Shown piece by piece: positions 7,822 through 13,454 of a stretch of DNA of 28,117 nucleotides. The notes under the pieces are model-generated. The model did no database searches and was not told the origin of the DNA. It saw only the letters and a list, made by a program, of their open reading frames with translations. The DNA is from an uncultured marine group I thaumarchaeote. GTDB lineage: Archaea; Thermoproteota; Nitrososphaeria; Nitrososphaerales; Nitrosopumilaceae. Both the position numbers and the translations under genes were made by a program. The DNA lies in assembly GCA_902512865.1 (NCBI GenBank), contig CABXKZ010000006.1, positions 1 to 28,117 of the forward strand, read 5' to 3'. The first letter of the stretch is position 1; the number at the start of each line of letters is the position of its first letter.

Positions 7822-8739
7822 ATGGAGTCTGTAAATTTTGTAATTTTAGGTGATCAATCCATAGCAACTGATTTTGGAAAAAAAGGAACCTCTACTGATT
7901 TAACATTATTTGACAGAAAAGAAGCCGAGAAAATTTACACCTTTGTTACACCTAATGGGTTTCCTGAAAAAATTCAGCCTCTATTTCAGGCAATTGCATT
8001 AGCAGAATATGTCATATTACATGTAAGTGCACTTGACAAGTTTACCGGAGAGCAAATTCTTGCACTGGATGCACTTGGAAAAAAAGAGGGAATTTTATCT
8101 CATTCATATGATGTTGATGAATCCAGATTAGATTTAATGATTAAAGGAACGGTGATTGAGGGGTACAAAAAAGTTGAACAAGACAAGATAAAAGAAGAAT
8201 TAGCAAATTTTGCCACTGCAAAAAAAGATGGAAACACCAGTATCGTAATTGATCATACCTTTGATGTCAAAGGAGTGGGAACCGTAGCGCTAGGAAAGAT
8301 TCTATCTGGAAAGATAACACAATATGATAAGATTCAACATTATCCTTCTGAAATTGAGGCAATGGTAAAATCAATTCAGATGCATGACGACGACGTAAAA
8401 GAGTCAATTTCTCCTGCTAGAGTTGGTCTATCTCTGAAAAACATCAAACATGATGAGATTACTCGTGGTGATATATTATCAAATGATACTTCAATCAAAA
8501 CTGCAACTGAAATTACTATTGACTTTAAACAAAATCAATTCTTCAAGGCAACCTTGGCAGAAAATCAGATGTGTTTAGTAAGTGTAGGACTTCAGATAAA
8601 GGCTGCAAAGTTTGCATCTGTGTCTCCTATGAAACTGACATTTGAAAAGCCAGTTATTGTAATGCCTGGGGATGTCTGTGTATTACTAAAACCTGAATCA
8701 AATACCATCCGAATAATTGGAAGTGGTACTCCACAATGA
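7822..8739 (+). CDS. EF-Tu/SelB-like protein lacking a functional P-loop
   Basis: 305 residues. The C-terminal half has EF-Tu domain II features, VIDHTFDVKGVGTVALGKIL followed by GKITQYDKI, ISPARVGLSLKNI and ITRGDIL, then a domain III-like barrel (VMPGDVCVLLKPES). The N-terminal half begins with a G-domain-like strand (SVNFVILGD) but has no GxxxxGK[S/T]. DxxG and NKxD are also not evident, so GTP binding is probably lost. Archaea carry such degenerate paralogues of SelB/aEF1A, and their role is unclear. It is 15 nt after the YchF-type GTPase and overlaps a zinc-ribbon gene by 4 nt (ATGA). Confidence 0.75.
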   Translation: MESVNFVILGDQSIATDFGKKGTSTDLTLFDRKEAEKIYTFVTPNGFPEKIQPLFQAIALAEYVILHVSALDKFTGEQILALDALGKKEGILSHSYDVDESRLDLMIKGTVIEGYKKVEQDKIKEELANFATAKKDGNTSIVIDHTFDVKGVGTVALGKILSGKITQYDKIQHYPSEIEAMVKSIQMHDDDVKESISPARVGLSLKNIKHDEITRGDILSNDTSIKTATEITIDFKQNQFFKATLAENQMCLVSVGLQIKAAKFASVSPMKLTFEKPVIVMPGDVCVLLKPESNTIRIIGSGTPQ

Positions 8740-8855
8740 AACCTGCAAGGGCATGTCCAATATGTCCTGAATGTGGTTCTAAAAAATTTGAAAGATTAGA
8801 TGGTGACGGAGTAAAGGTTCAATGTACAAGTTGCAAAAAAATTATCACAATCTGA
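8736..8855 (+). CDS. 39-residue zinc-ribbon microprotein
   Basis: The ATG overlaps the preceding stop (ATGA), a sign of translational coupling. The sequence MKPARACPICPECGSKKF continues to a second knuckle CTSC. The CPEC...CTSC pair, 17 residues apart, forms a typical zinc ribbon like those of transcription and translation factors. The operon position after an EF-Tu-like protein suggests a ribosome- or RNA-linked partner. That is inference. Confidence 0.78.
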   Translation: MKPARACPICPECGSKKFERLDGDGVKVQCTSCKKIITI

Positions 8856-8863
8856 AATCTACT

Positions 8864-8998
8864 TTAATAAAAAATTATGATATGAGCATCTGATAATTCT
8901 TTACCTATTATGGACCCTATCAAAATTGATACGTAAATCATTCCCCATAATGTGGGTTCTATATTGACTGGTCTTTTAGCATCGGTAAATCGACTCAT
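8864..8998 (-). CDS. 44-residue single-pass membrane microprotein
   Basis: The short frame starts MSRFTDAKRPVNIEPTLW and has one hydrophobic helix (GMIYVSILIGSIIGKEL), then ends in IIIFY. The basic N-terminus suggests it stays inside. A TATA-like element (TAAATAA on the minus strand, about 9020-9026) lies 25 nt before the ATG, consistent with a leaderless gene. No family is recognised. Confidence 0.5.
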   Translation of the reverse strand: MSRFTDAKRPVNIEPTLWGMIYVSILIGSIIGKELSDAHIIIFY

Positions 8999-9001
8999 AT
9001 C

Positions 9002-9097
9002 TTAACATTCTTTACAATCTTTATTTACACACACTGGATTATGATCTCCATCTCTTGTTGGTTTTTTTGTATTTCTTCTTCTTGAAGTTCTTGTCAT
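9002..9097 (-). CDS. 31-residue basic peptide with C-terminal cysteines
   Basis: The frame reads MTRTSRRRNTKKPTRDGD and ends CVNKDCKEC. The N-terminal half is highly basic and the tail holds three Cys. It starts 9 nt after the stop of the C2H2 protein on the same strand, so the two could be one transcript. It may bind nucleic acid, zinc or both. There is no recognised family, and the short length leaves doubt. Confidence 0.4.
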   Translation of the reverse strand: MTRTSRRRNTKKPTRDGDHNPVCVNKDCKEC

Positions 9098-9105
9098 GTC
9101 TTGTG

Positions 9106-9333
9106 TTAGAATTTCCTAAAATCCCCTTCTAGTAATCCCGGTCCTATGTGTATTCTGTCTATATGTGTAGAAAGATCACTTGTTTCTTCAAATTTTGAAT
9201 TGCAATATGGACATTTGACATTTTTTTCACATTTACATTCTTTTTTTCCTTTTCCACATTCAATACATATCAAAAGTTTCCCACGTGGCTCTCTTAGGAA
9301 TCTATGTGGCTTGGTAACTTGTTCAGTAGACAT
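9106..9333 (-). CDS. 75-residue C2H2 zinc-finger protein
   Basis: From the ATG at 9333 the protein begins MSTEQVTKPHRFLREPRGK. It has a Cys-rich part (CIECGKGKKECKC) and then a C2H2 finger: CPYC, 12 residues, and HIDRIH (H-x4-H). It ends in GLLEGDFRKF. The frame continues upstream to a GTG at 9387, but TTATAT near 9354-9361 is 25 nt from 9333, supporting the shorter leaderless form. The finger has the same C-x2-C-x12-H-x4-H spacing as those at 1698 and 10844. The extra CxxC/CxC may form a second zinc site. A palindromic motif lies just upstream of the TATA box. Confidence 0.75.
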   Translation of the reverse strand: MSTEQVTKPHRFLREPRGKLLICIECGKGKKECKCEKNVKCPYCNSKFEETSDLSTHIDRIHIGPGLLEGDFRKF

Positions 9334-9368
9334 GTGTGATTTACGTGATATTGAGATATAATGTGCAG

Positions 9369-9383
9369 GTATGCACTGTATAC
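9369..9383. promoter_or_regulatory. Palindromic operator-like motif, copy 1
   Basis: GTATGCACTGTATAC is an odd-length palindrome with one mismatch. It lies between the divergent C2H2 gene (9333, minus) and the 46-residue membrane protein gene (9421, plus), directly beyond each gene's TATA box. Related copies are at 9613 and 12395. Confidence 0.5.
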
Positions 9384-9420
9384 TCACATTTAAAATCTGA
9401 AATCATTACTTTATTCTCCT

Positions 9421-9561
9421 ATGTCCCAAATACGAAAAACTCCTGGTCAAGATTTGGCTGGTAGAATTGCTATGGCTGGGGTTGCTGTGGCATTAGTTGG
9501 ATTCCTTGCATGGAGTTTGGCTATGTATGGAACTGCGTCTGTAATACCATCGCTTCCATAA
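9421..9561 (+). CDS. 46-residue single-pass membrane microprotein
   Basis: The frame begins MSQIRKTPGQDLAGRIAM and contains one long hydrophobic helix (AGVAVALVGFLAWSLAMYG), ending in a short SVIPSLP tail. The basic N-terminus suggests the tail faces out. TTTAAA at about 9389-9395 lies near 28 nt before the ATG. It is not clearly Sec61-beta (SecG-like), although size and topology are similar. An 11-base T run follows the gene. Confidence 0.6.
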   Translation: MSQIRKTPGQDLAGRIAMAGVAVALVGFLAWSLAMYGTASVIPSLP

Positions 9562-9575
9562 CTCGATGCAAAAAA

Positions 9576-9586
9576 TTTTTTTTTTT
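9576..9586 (+). terminator. Oligo-T terminator
   Basis: An uninterrupted run of 11 T follows five A's, 14 nt after the stop of the 46-residue membrane protein gene. Archaeal RNA polymerase terminates at such T runs without needing a stem-loop. Confidence 0.55.
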
Positions 9587-9612
9587 GAAAAAGTAAGTAA
9601 CTTAACAAGTTA

Positions 9613-9627
9613 GTATGCACTGCAATA
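9613..9627. promoter_or_regulatory. Palindromic operator-like motif, copy 2 (hsp20 promoter)
   Basis: GTATGCACTGCAATA shares its first ten bases with copy 1 and the core TGCACTGCA with copy 3. It is about 35 bp upstream of the hsp20 TATA-like TTTTTAATT (about 9661-9669). Confidence 0.45.
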
Positions 9628-9688
9628 ATGAAAATCAACTCTGAAAATCTTCATCTATGATTTTTAATTACAAAGTCCTTATCTAATC

Positions 9689-10156
9689 GTGAAACCTTCA
9701 AAAGAAAAAAACTCTCTTAGCCTCATGGACAACACTTTGTGTTGTATACCTCCATTGATGTCGAGCTTTCATAATGATCTAGCGAAGTATTTTGAAGGTT
9801 TTCCAATCATCTCTCCATTTCCTTCTGTCATATCTACAACATGTGATATAATTGATGAAGGTGGTCATCTTACAATCTACATTGATCTTCCTGGAATCTC
9901 AAAAAATGATATAGAACTTCATACAACTGAACACACTTTGGAAATATCTGCAAATCATTCACAAGACTCTAAAACTGATAAAAAAAACTACTTGAAAAAA
10001 GAAAGAACTAATTTTTCATATTATCGTGTAATTGACTTGCCTGTTCCTGTAAAAAGTAACAAAATTTCTGCAAAACTATCCGATGGGGTTCTTATTATCA
10101 TCCTTCCAAAAATTTCTCCTAAATCTGAAAAAAAACAAAAAGTGCAAGTTGAGTGA
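9689..10156 (+). CDS. hsp20: Small heat-shock protein (Hsp20/alpha-crystallin)
   Basis: 155 residues. This ATP-independent holdase chaperone binds unfolding proteins. The alpha-crystallin domain spans about residues 52-147: it opens CDIIDEGGHLTIYIDLPGIS, continues through DIELHTTEHTLEISANHS, and ends with the diagnostic beta9 segment KLSDGVLIIILPK (the A-x-x-x-G-V-L motif in the form KLSDGVLII). The N-terminal arm is hydrophobic and variable, as usual, with two adjacent Cys. The IXI anchor is not obvious in the Lys/Gln-rich tail. The start is GTG at 9689, 25 nt from TTTTTAATT. An ATG at 9725 is the alternative. The upstream palindrome may control stress induction. Confidence 0.9.
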   Translation: MKPSKEKNSLSLMDNTLCCIPPLMSSFHNDLAKYFEGFPIISPFPSVISTTCDIIDEGGHLTIYIDLPGISKNDIELHTTEHTLEISANHSQDSKTDKKNYLKKERTNFSYYRVIDLPVPVKSNKISAKLSDGVLIIILPKISPKSEKKQKVQVE

Positions 10157-10213
10157 AAAATCAATTCTCCCAGAGTTTTCATCATACTCCGCGAAAGGAT
10201 ATAGGCCTTCTTG

Positions 10214-10666
10214 ATGACTCAAAAGATCTGCATTCGAAAAATTCTTGTTCCATTTGACAATTCCCAAAATTCACGTCGTGCATTAACCACTGGAATTTCT
10301 TTTGCAAAAACATTCAACTCAAAATTGGTTATTATTCATGTTGTATACATTCCGCCATATGGTGGATTTCAGGAAGGATTTAAGAGAAGTAACGCTGACA
10401 AAGTAAACGCAATGATGCATGTCAAAAAATTAATGTCATTTGCAACTACTCTTTGTAAAAAAAATGCTGTAACTTGTGAAAATGTAGTAAAATATGGTGA
10501 CATTCCAGGAGATCTAATTGTAAAATTTATCAATAAATCTTCTAATAAAATTGATCTTGTTGTGATTGGTTCTCGCGGTAAGAGTTTAACTCATAGGATA
10601 TTCTTTGGAAGTACGTCAAATCATGTATTACATAAAACAAAAAAACCTATTGTCATAGTAAAATGA
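10214..10666 (+). CDS. Universal stress protein (UspA family)
   Basis: 150 residues, a single Usp domain. The first strand is IRKILVPFDNSQNSRRAL with the conserved Asp. KLVIIHVVYIPP and DLVVIGSRGKSLTHRIFFGSTSNHVL follow. The last contains the ATP-binding G-x2-G-x9-G-S motif, so this is the nucleotide-binding type. It ends in PIVIVK as usual. Usp proteins respond to stress or energy state, and the exact role is unknown. ATG at 10214 is preferred over TTG at 10211. It lies 57 nt after hsp20 on the same strand, and the two could share a transcript. A hairpin overlaps its stop codon. Confidence 0.9.
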   Translation: MTQKICIRKILVPFDNSQNSRRALTTGISFAKTFNSKLVIIHVVYIPPYGGFQEGFKRSNADKVNAMMHVKKLMSFATTLCKKNAVTCENVVKYGDIPGDLIVKFINKSSNKIDLVVIGSRGKSLTHRIFFGSTSNHVLHKTKKPIVIVK

Positions 10667-10680
10667 GTTAATCTCATTTC
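10662..10680 (+). terminator. Hairpin over the usp stop codon
   Basis: AAATGAG, a 5-nt loop, then CTCATTT gives a perfect 7-bp stem. The TGA stop is inside the left arm. A T-rich stretch (TCTTTTTT) follows about 18 nt later. This may act as a 3'-end signal. Confidence 0.4.
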
Positions 10681-10774
10681 TGACAATTGTATCTGGTCTT
10701 TTTTAATCATTTTTCCTTAAACAATATGCCGTATTTGACAACGTGATTGCATGATGGGATATGTCAGTTCCAAA

Positions 10775-10840
10775 GTGAGGGGCCATTGTCAAATTTTGAG
10801 GAATAGACGTTTCAACATCTATGCCTTTCGAGCCCCTCAC
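10775..10840. ncRNA. Candidate structured RNA element between convergent genes
   Basis: A GC-rich 9-bp perfect stem (GTGAGGGGC at 10775-10783 with GCCCCTCAC at 10832-10840) encloses two smaller hairpins: TCAAATTTTGA (10790-10800) and TAGACGT-TTCA-ACATCTA (about 10804-10821, one mismatch). The result resembles a three-way junction. In this AT-rich genome such a GC stem stands out. It is not a tRNA, since it has no T-arm motif. It could be a 3' UTR structure, a small RNA, or a DNA cruciform between usp and the zinc-finger gene. I saw no clear promoter of its own. Confidence 0.4.
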
Positions 10841-10843
10841 AAA

Positions 10844-11032
10844 TTATCCTGATTTCATAGATGGTTTTTTCTGCTTTCCAATATCTCTTAGTTGTTCTGG
10901 TGTTAAATCCCCATGTGCATCTTTGATATGAGTCATAAATGACATGATATCCCAAAACTCTTCTGAACATACGGAGCATTTTTTCGAAAAATTTGCCACA
11001 AAAAGTATTTTTGAATCTTCGATAAAACCCAC
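10844..11032 (-). CDS. 62-residue single C2H2 zinc-finger protein
   Basis: The N-terminus is SKILFVANFSKKC. The finger is CSVC, 12 residues, and HIKDAH (C-x2-C-x12-H-x4-H), followed by a basic tail (GKQKKPSMKSG). The start is GTG at 11030-11032. No ATG fits. Spacing and core Phe/hydrophobic positions match the fingers at 1698 and 9106, so the three look like one family. The partner and role are unknown. Its 3' end faces the GC-rich structured element. Confidence 0.72.
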   Translation of the reverse strand: MGFIEDSKILFVANFSKKCSVCSEEFWDIMSFMTHIKDAHGDLTPEQLRDIGKQKKPSMKSG

Positions 11033-11120
11033 TCTCTAATTCTCAACTGTAAAACTAACGTGATTCTCATTATTCAAAATCGACATTTATTCTTAAATCA
11101 CAATTATAGTTTTTTTATTC

Positions 11121-11456
11121 ATGTCTGAAGTTGAACAAGGCTATGATAAATTCATGACTTGGTTGAGAGAATCATCTTCCAAGGTTGATCCTGATTTACT
11201 TGTCAAAACAATGTATCTTGAAAGAAAGTTTCCTGATGTTGAACCCAAAGTTGACCTTGACATTCACTTTAAACTGGGAACCAATATTCAAGAAAAACGT
11301 CTCCAAATCAGTGAAAAATTTGGTCTTCAGACAGCTGCTCATGGAAAAAACACTCTTCTTACCTCTGGTCGTATGAATGCATCAAAAATCGTGCATATTG
11401 CTTCAAACGATCATGTCATAAATGTGACTGGAAATGCCACTGCTGCATCATATTAA
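11121..11456 (+). CDS. Conserved-looking hypothetical protein, 111 residues
   Basis: A soluble protein beginning MSEVEQGYDKFMTWLRESS. The N-terminal half is helical. The C-terminal half has alternating beta-type residues (SKIVHIASNDHVINVTGNA). There are no Cys, signal peptide or membrane helix. ATTATAG around 11103-11109 is close to a TATA box, and the ATG follows about 15-18 nt later, so the message is probably leaderless or nearly so. I do not recognise the family. Confidence 0.65.
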   Translation: MSEVEQGYDKFMTWLRESSSKVDPDLLVKTMYLERKFPDVEPKVDLDIHFKLGTNIQEKRLQISEKFGLQTAAHGKNTLLTSGRMNASKIVHIASNDHVINVTGNATAASY

Positions 11457-11525
11457 GATACTGTGTAAACCCAAAACTGAAAATCTACATTTGATAATAA
11501 ATTCTAAATCTCTATCTAGAAAATT

Positions 11526-12035
11526 ATGCAATCTATAGTATCGTTAACAGTACTCTTCATTGCTGTTATGATATCTATTCCTGGTATACTCGCAAGTGAT
11601 GCCGATGCAAGTATAGTTCCTGATTGGATCAAAAATACTGCAAAATGGTACGGTGATGGCGATATATCTGAGGATGATTTTCTAAATGCAATAAAATATC
11701 TAATTCAACAAAAAATTATTGTAATATCTGATAATGGTACCTCTACAAGACCTAACATTGTCATTCCAAACGGTAATTCTGAGAAGGGCAGTCATGGATT
11801 CTATGAGCCTATGCATCTTGATATTACAAAGGAAACGATCGTGATTTGGGAAAATCAGGATGATTATGGACATACTGTTCAAAGCCAAGATAATGCCGGA
11901 AATGTAATTCCTATTTTTAATAGCAATATCTTACTTACAGGACAAACATTTCAGTACAAATTTGATGAATCTGGTAACTATCAATATTTCTGTACATTGC
12001 ACCCTTGGCGTGTGGGAACAATCTCTGTTATCTGA
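11526..12035 (+). CDS. Secreted cupredoxin (plastocyanin-like) with altered axial ligand
   Basis: 169 residues. A signal peptide (about 1-23, ending in GILAS) is followed by an Asp/Trp helical segment, VPDWIKNTAKWYGDGDIS, a module seen in many thaumarchaeal exported proteins. The blue-copper domain (about 78-169) comes last. Copper ligands are visible as H116 (GHTVQS), C156 and H159 (YFCTLHPW). The axial Met expected near the last His is replaced by Arg (HPWRVG). Such proteins replace cytochromes as electron carriers in these archaea. With Arg there, the copper site may be altered, or another residue may serve. Location is outside the cell membrane. Confidence 0.87.
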   Translation: MQSIVSLTVLFIAVMISIPGILASDADASIVPDWIKNTAKWYGDGDISEDDFLNAIKYLIQQKIIVISDNGTSTRPNIVIPNGNSEKGSHGFYEPMHLDITKETIVIWENQDDYGHTVQSQDNAGNVIPIFNSNILLTGQTFQYKFDESGNYQYFCTLHPWRVGTISVI

Positions 12036-12053
12036 TTTTCAGAAATGAAAATC
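12034..12053 (+). terminator. Hairpin over the cupredoxin stop codon
   Basis: GATTTTCA, a GAAA tetraloop, then TGAAAATC makes an 8-bp perfect stem starting inside the TGA stop. GTCTTTTTTATTTTT follows. The layout is nearly the same as at 13395-13414, with a compensating base change. Confidence 0.5.
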
Positions 12054-12092
12054 GTCTTTTTTATTTTTAAAGATTAAAAAAAATCTTTTTTG

Positions 12093-12245
12093 ATGGTAAA
12101 ATGCAAAGAATGTGGAATAACTCTTAAAAATGTAAATGCCACACACTGTTCTGATGAATGTCTCTTCAAAGGAATTGAAAAAAGTAAATCTCTCGTACAA
12201 GGTAATGAACTTGACTCACAAATCACAAAATCAACTGAAGACTAA
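12093..12245 (+). CDS. 50-residue zinc-binding microprotein
   Basis: The frame begins MVKCKECGITLKNVNATHCS and continues DECLFKG. C-x2-C (residues 4 and 7), then 11 residues, then C-x3-C gives a four-Cys zinc site at the N-terminus, followed by a polar tail. It resembles short treble-clef or MYM/FCS-like fingers. The function is unknown. It sits in the 409-bp gap between the cupredoxin and the HTH regulator. The Cys spacing is the main evidence for coding. Confidence 0.65.
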   Translation: MVKCKECGITLKNVNATHCSDECLFKGIEKSKSLVQGNELDSQITKSTED

Positions 12246-12253
12246 TTTTTTAA

Positions 12254-12349
12254 TTAATAATTTTCTGAAACATCATATGCTAATATGATCTTTTTCTTCT
12301 TTTTCTTTAATCCCCATTCATTTTCAGTATGTCCCAAATTACTTGACAT
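12254..12349 (-). CDS. Possible 31-residue basic microprotein
   Basis: The frame reads MSSNLGHTENEWGLKKKKKK and ends with VSENY. A TATA-like AATTATTTA (12371-12379 on the minus strand) is about 26 nt before the ATG, as for leaderless genes here. The poly-Lys block suggests nucleic-acid or membrane contact. No other support exists, so this is tentative. Confidence 0.35.
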   Translation of the reverse strand: MSSNLGHTENEWGLKKKKKKIILAYDVSENY

Positions 12350-12394
12350 GTGATATATTTTCTAAAACTCTAAATAATTCTTCAGTCAACATTG

Positions 12395-12409
12395 TGTTGC
12401 ACTGCATAC
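12395..12409. promoter_or_regulatory. Palindromic operator-like motif, copy 3 (HTH gene promoter)
   Basis: TGTTGCACTGCATAC shares TGCACTGCATAC with the ideal palindrome. It lies immediately upstream of the TATA box GTTATATT (about 12416-12423) of the HTH gene at 12445. This position would suit autoregulation or BRE-region control. Confidence 0.45.
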
Positions 12410-12444
12410 TTGTTTGTTATATTCCCTGAATTATTCTATCATTC

Positions 12445-12789
12445 ATGCAATCACTTGAAAATGGCACTTCTCTAGATACTGATAATCAAAAAAATGATCT
12501 ACTAAATATACTGGCTGATGATTATTCTCGAAACATACTAAATCAAATTATTGAAATTCCAAAATCCGGTGTTCAGATTAGTAATGAAACTGGAATTCCG
12601 GCAAGTACCGTCTATAGAAAATTATCGAGAATGGCGGACTTGAAACTAATGAAAATAACTGGAATTATTAGTACTGAAGGAAAGAAAATTTTTCTTTATC
12701 AATCTAAAATAAAATCAGTTCATGCCAAATTTGAAGGTGGATTCATCGATATGGAAATATTCCTAAACTCTATTCCATCCAATCTTTAA
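12445..12789 (+). CDS. Winged helix-turn-helix transcriptional regulator
   Basis: 114 residues. After a polar start, the segment LLNILADDYSRNILNQIIE, then SGVQISNETGIPASTVYRKLSRM, forms a typical helix-turn-helix with the recognition helix at PASTVYRKLSRM. The wing follows (LMKITGIISTEGKKIFLYQS). The architecture is ArsR/MarR-like archaeal wHTH, with no ligand domain beyond a short tail. The ATG at 12445 is about 25 nt from a TATA box. A palindromic motif shared with the hsp20 promoter is just upstream of that box. The next gene starts 4 nt after its stop. Confidence 0.82.
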   Translation: MQSLENGTSLDTDNQKNDLLNILADDYSRNILNQIIEIPKSGVQISNETGIPASTVYRKLSRMADLKLMKITGIISTEGKKIFLYQSKIKSVHAKFEGGFIDMEIFLNSIPSNL

Positions 12790-12793
12790 TATC

Positions 12794-13396
12794 TTGGAAG
12801 ATCATACTGGGGTTGTGGAAAGTGTATCCCGAAAAAAGCATGTTATGGAGAAAAAACCTACTCGCAGTACTAGTTACAGACTTCCTGAGGAAATTTTAAA
12901 TGAACTGCAAACTGAAGCTCAAGAAAAAAATATCTCTGAAAATGTTTTGGTAAAACAAATTTTAGAAAAATATGTCAAATGGGATAGAATTGAAGAGGTG
13001 GTTGGAATGATTCCCGTACCCCATGGCTTGTTAAAAATAATTGGAAAAGATATGACTGAAAATCAGGTAGATAATCTTGTTGATAAGCTATATCCAATCA
13101 TAATGGATTCTACAATGTTCGCAAAAGGTGGAGACGATTTGGAACGAACAATCGAAATGCTTGAAGATTACATGCGTGCATCTGGTCTAAAGTCTGATCA
13201 TAGAATTGAAGGTCCAATTCATCATTTTATTATTCAACATGGATTGGGAATGACCTGGTCTGTTTTCATTGAAAAATTATTACGTAAAATTTTTGTAGAA
13301 AAAACTCCTAATTTGGATCTGACCTGCCAGCTAACTGATACTACTGTTGTTTCATCAATAGCTCTTGGTTCTGATTTTGATGAACATAGTTATTGA
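12794..13396 (+). CDS. Ribbon-helix-helix-type protein with C-terminal sensor-like region
   Basis: Up to 200 residues from TTG at 12794, or 183 from ATG at 12845. The region TRSTSYRLPEEILNELQTEA looks like a ribbon-helix-helix (CopG/Arc) DNA-binding strand and helix. ISENVLVKQILEKYVKW forms the second helix. The remaining part (about 60-200) is alpha/beta with many Asp/Glu and ends in GSDFDEHSY. This part resembles no domain I can name. Only 4 nt separate it from the wHTH gene, so the two are probably one operon of DNA-binding proteins. The TTG start keeps that coupling. Confidence 0.65.
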   Translation: MEDHTGVVESVSRKKHVMEKKPTRSTSYRLPEEILNELQTEAQEKNISENVLVKQILEKYVKWDRIEEVVGMIPVPHGLLKIIGKDMTENQVDNLVDKLYPIIMDSTMFAKGGDDLERTIEMLEDYMRASGLKSDHRIEGPIHHFIIQHGLGMTWSVFIEKLLRKIFVEKTPNLDLTCQLTDTTVVSSIALGSDFDEHSY

Positions 13397-13414
13397 TTCT
13401 CATCATTGAGAATC
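13395..13414 (+). terminator. Hairpin over the stop codon of the RHH-type gene
   Basis: GATTCTCA, a TCAT loop, then TGAGAATC makes an 8-bp perfect stem beginning within the TGA stop, followed by GTTCTTTCC. It matches the element at 12034-12053, with T-A replaced by C-G in the stem. Confidence 0.5.
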
Positions 13415-13454
13415 GTTCTTTCCAATTAAATCTAAATCTTATCTTCACCCTTTA

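Noticed and set aside
9600..9612. Short inverted repeat AACTT-AAC-AAGTT next to the hsp20 motif as an operator
   Set aside because: Five-base arms in AT-rich DNA are expected by chance. The adjoining GTATGCACTGCA motif is better supported.
10775..10840. tRNA gene
   Set aside because: The long stem suggested an acceptor arm, but there is no T-arm sequence, anticodon stem or D-arm pattern.
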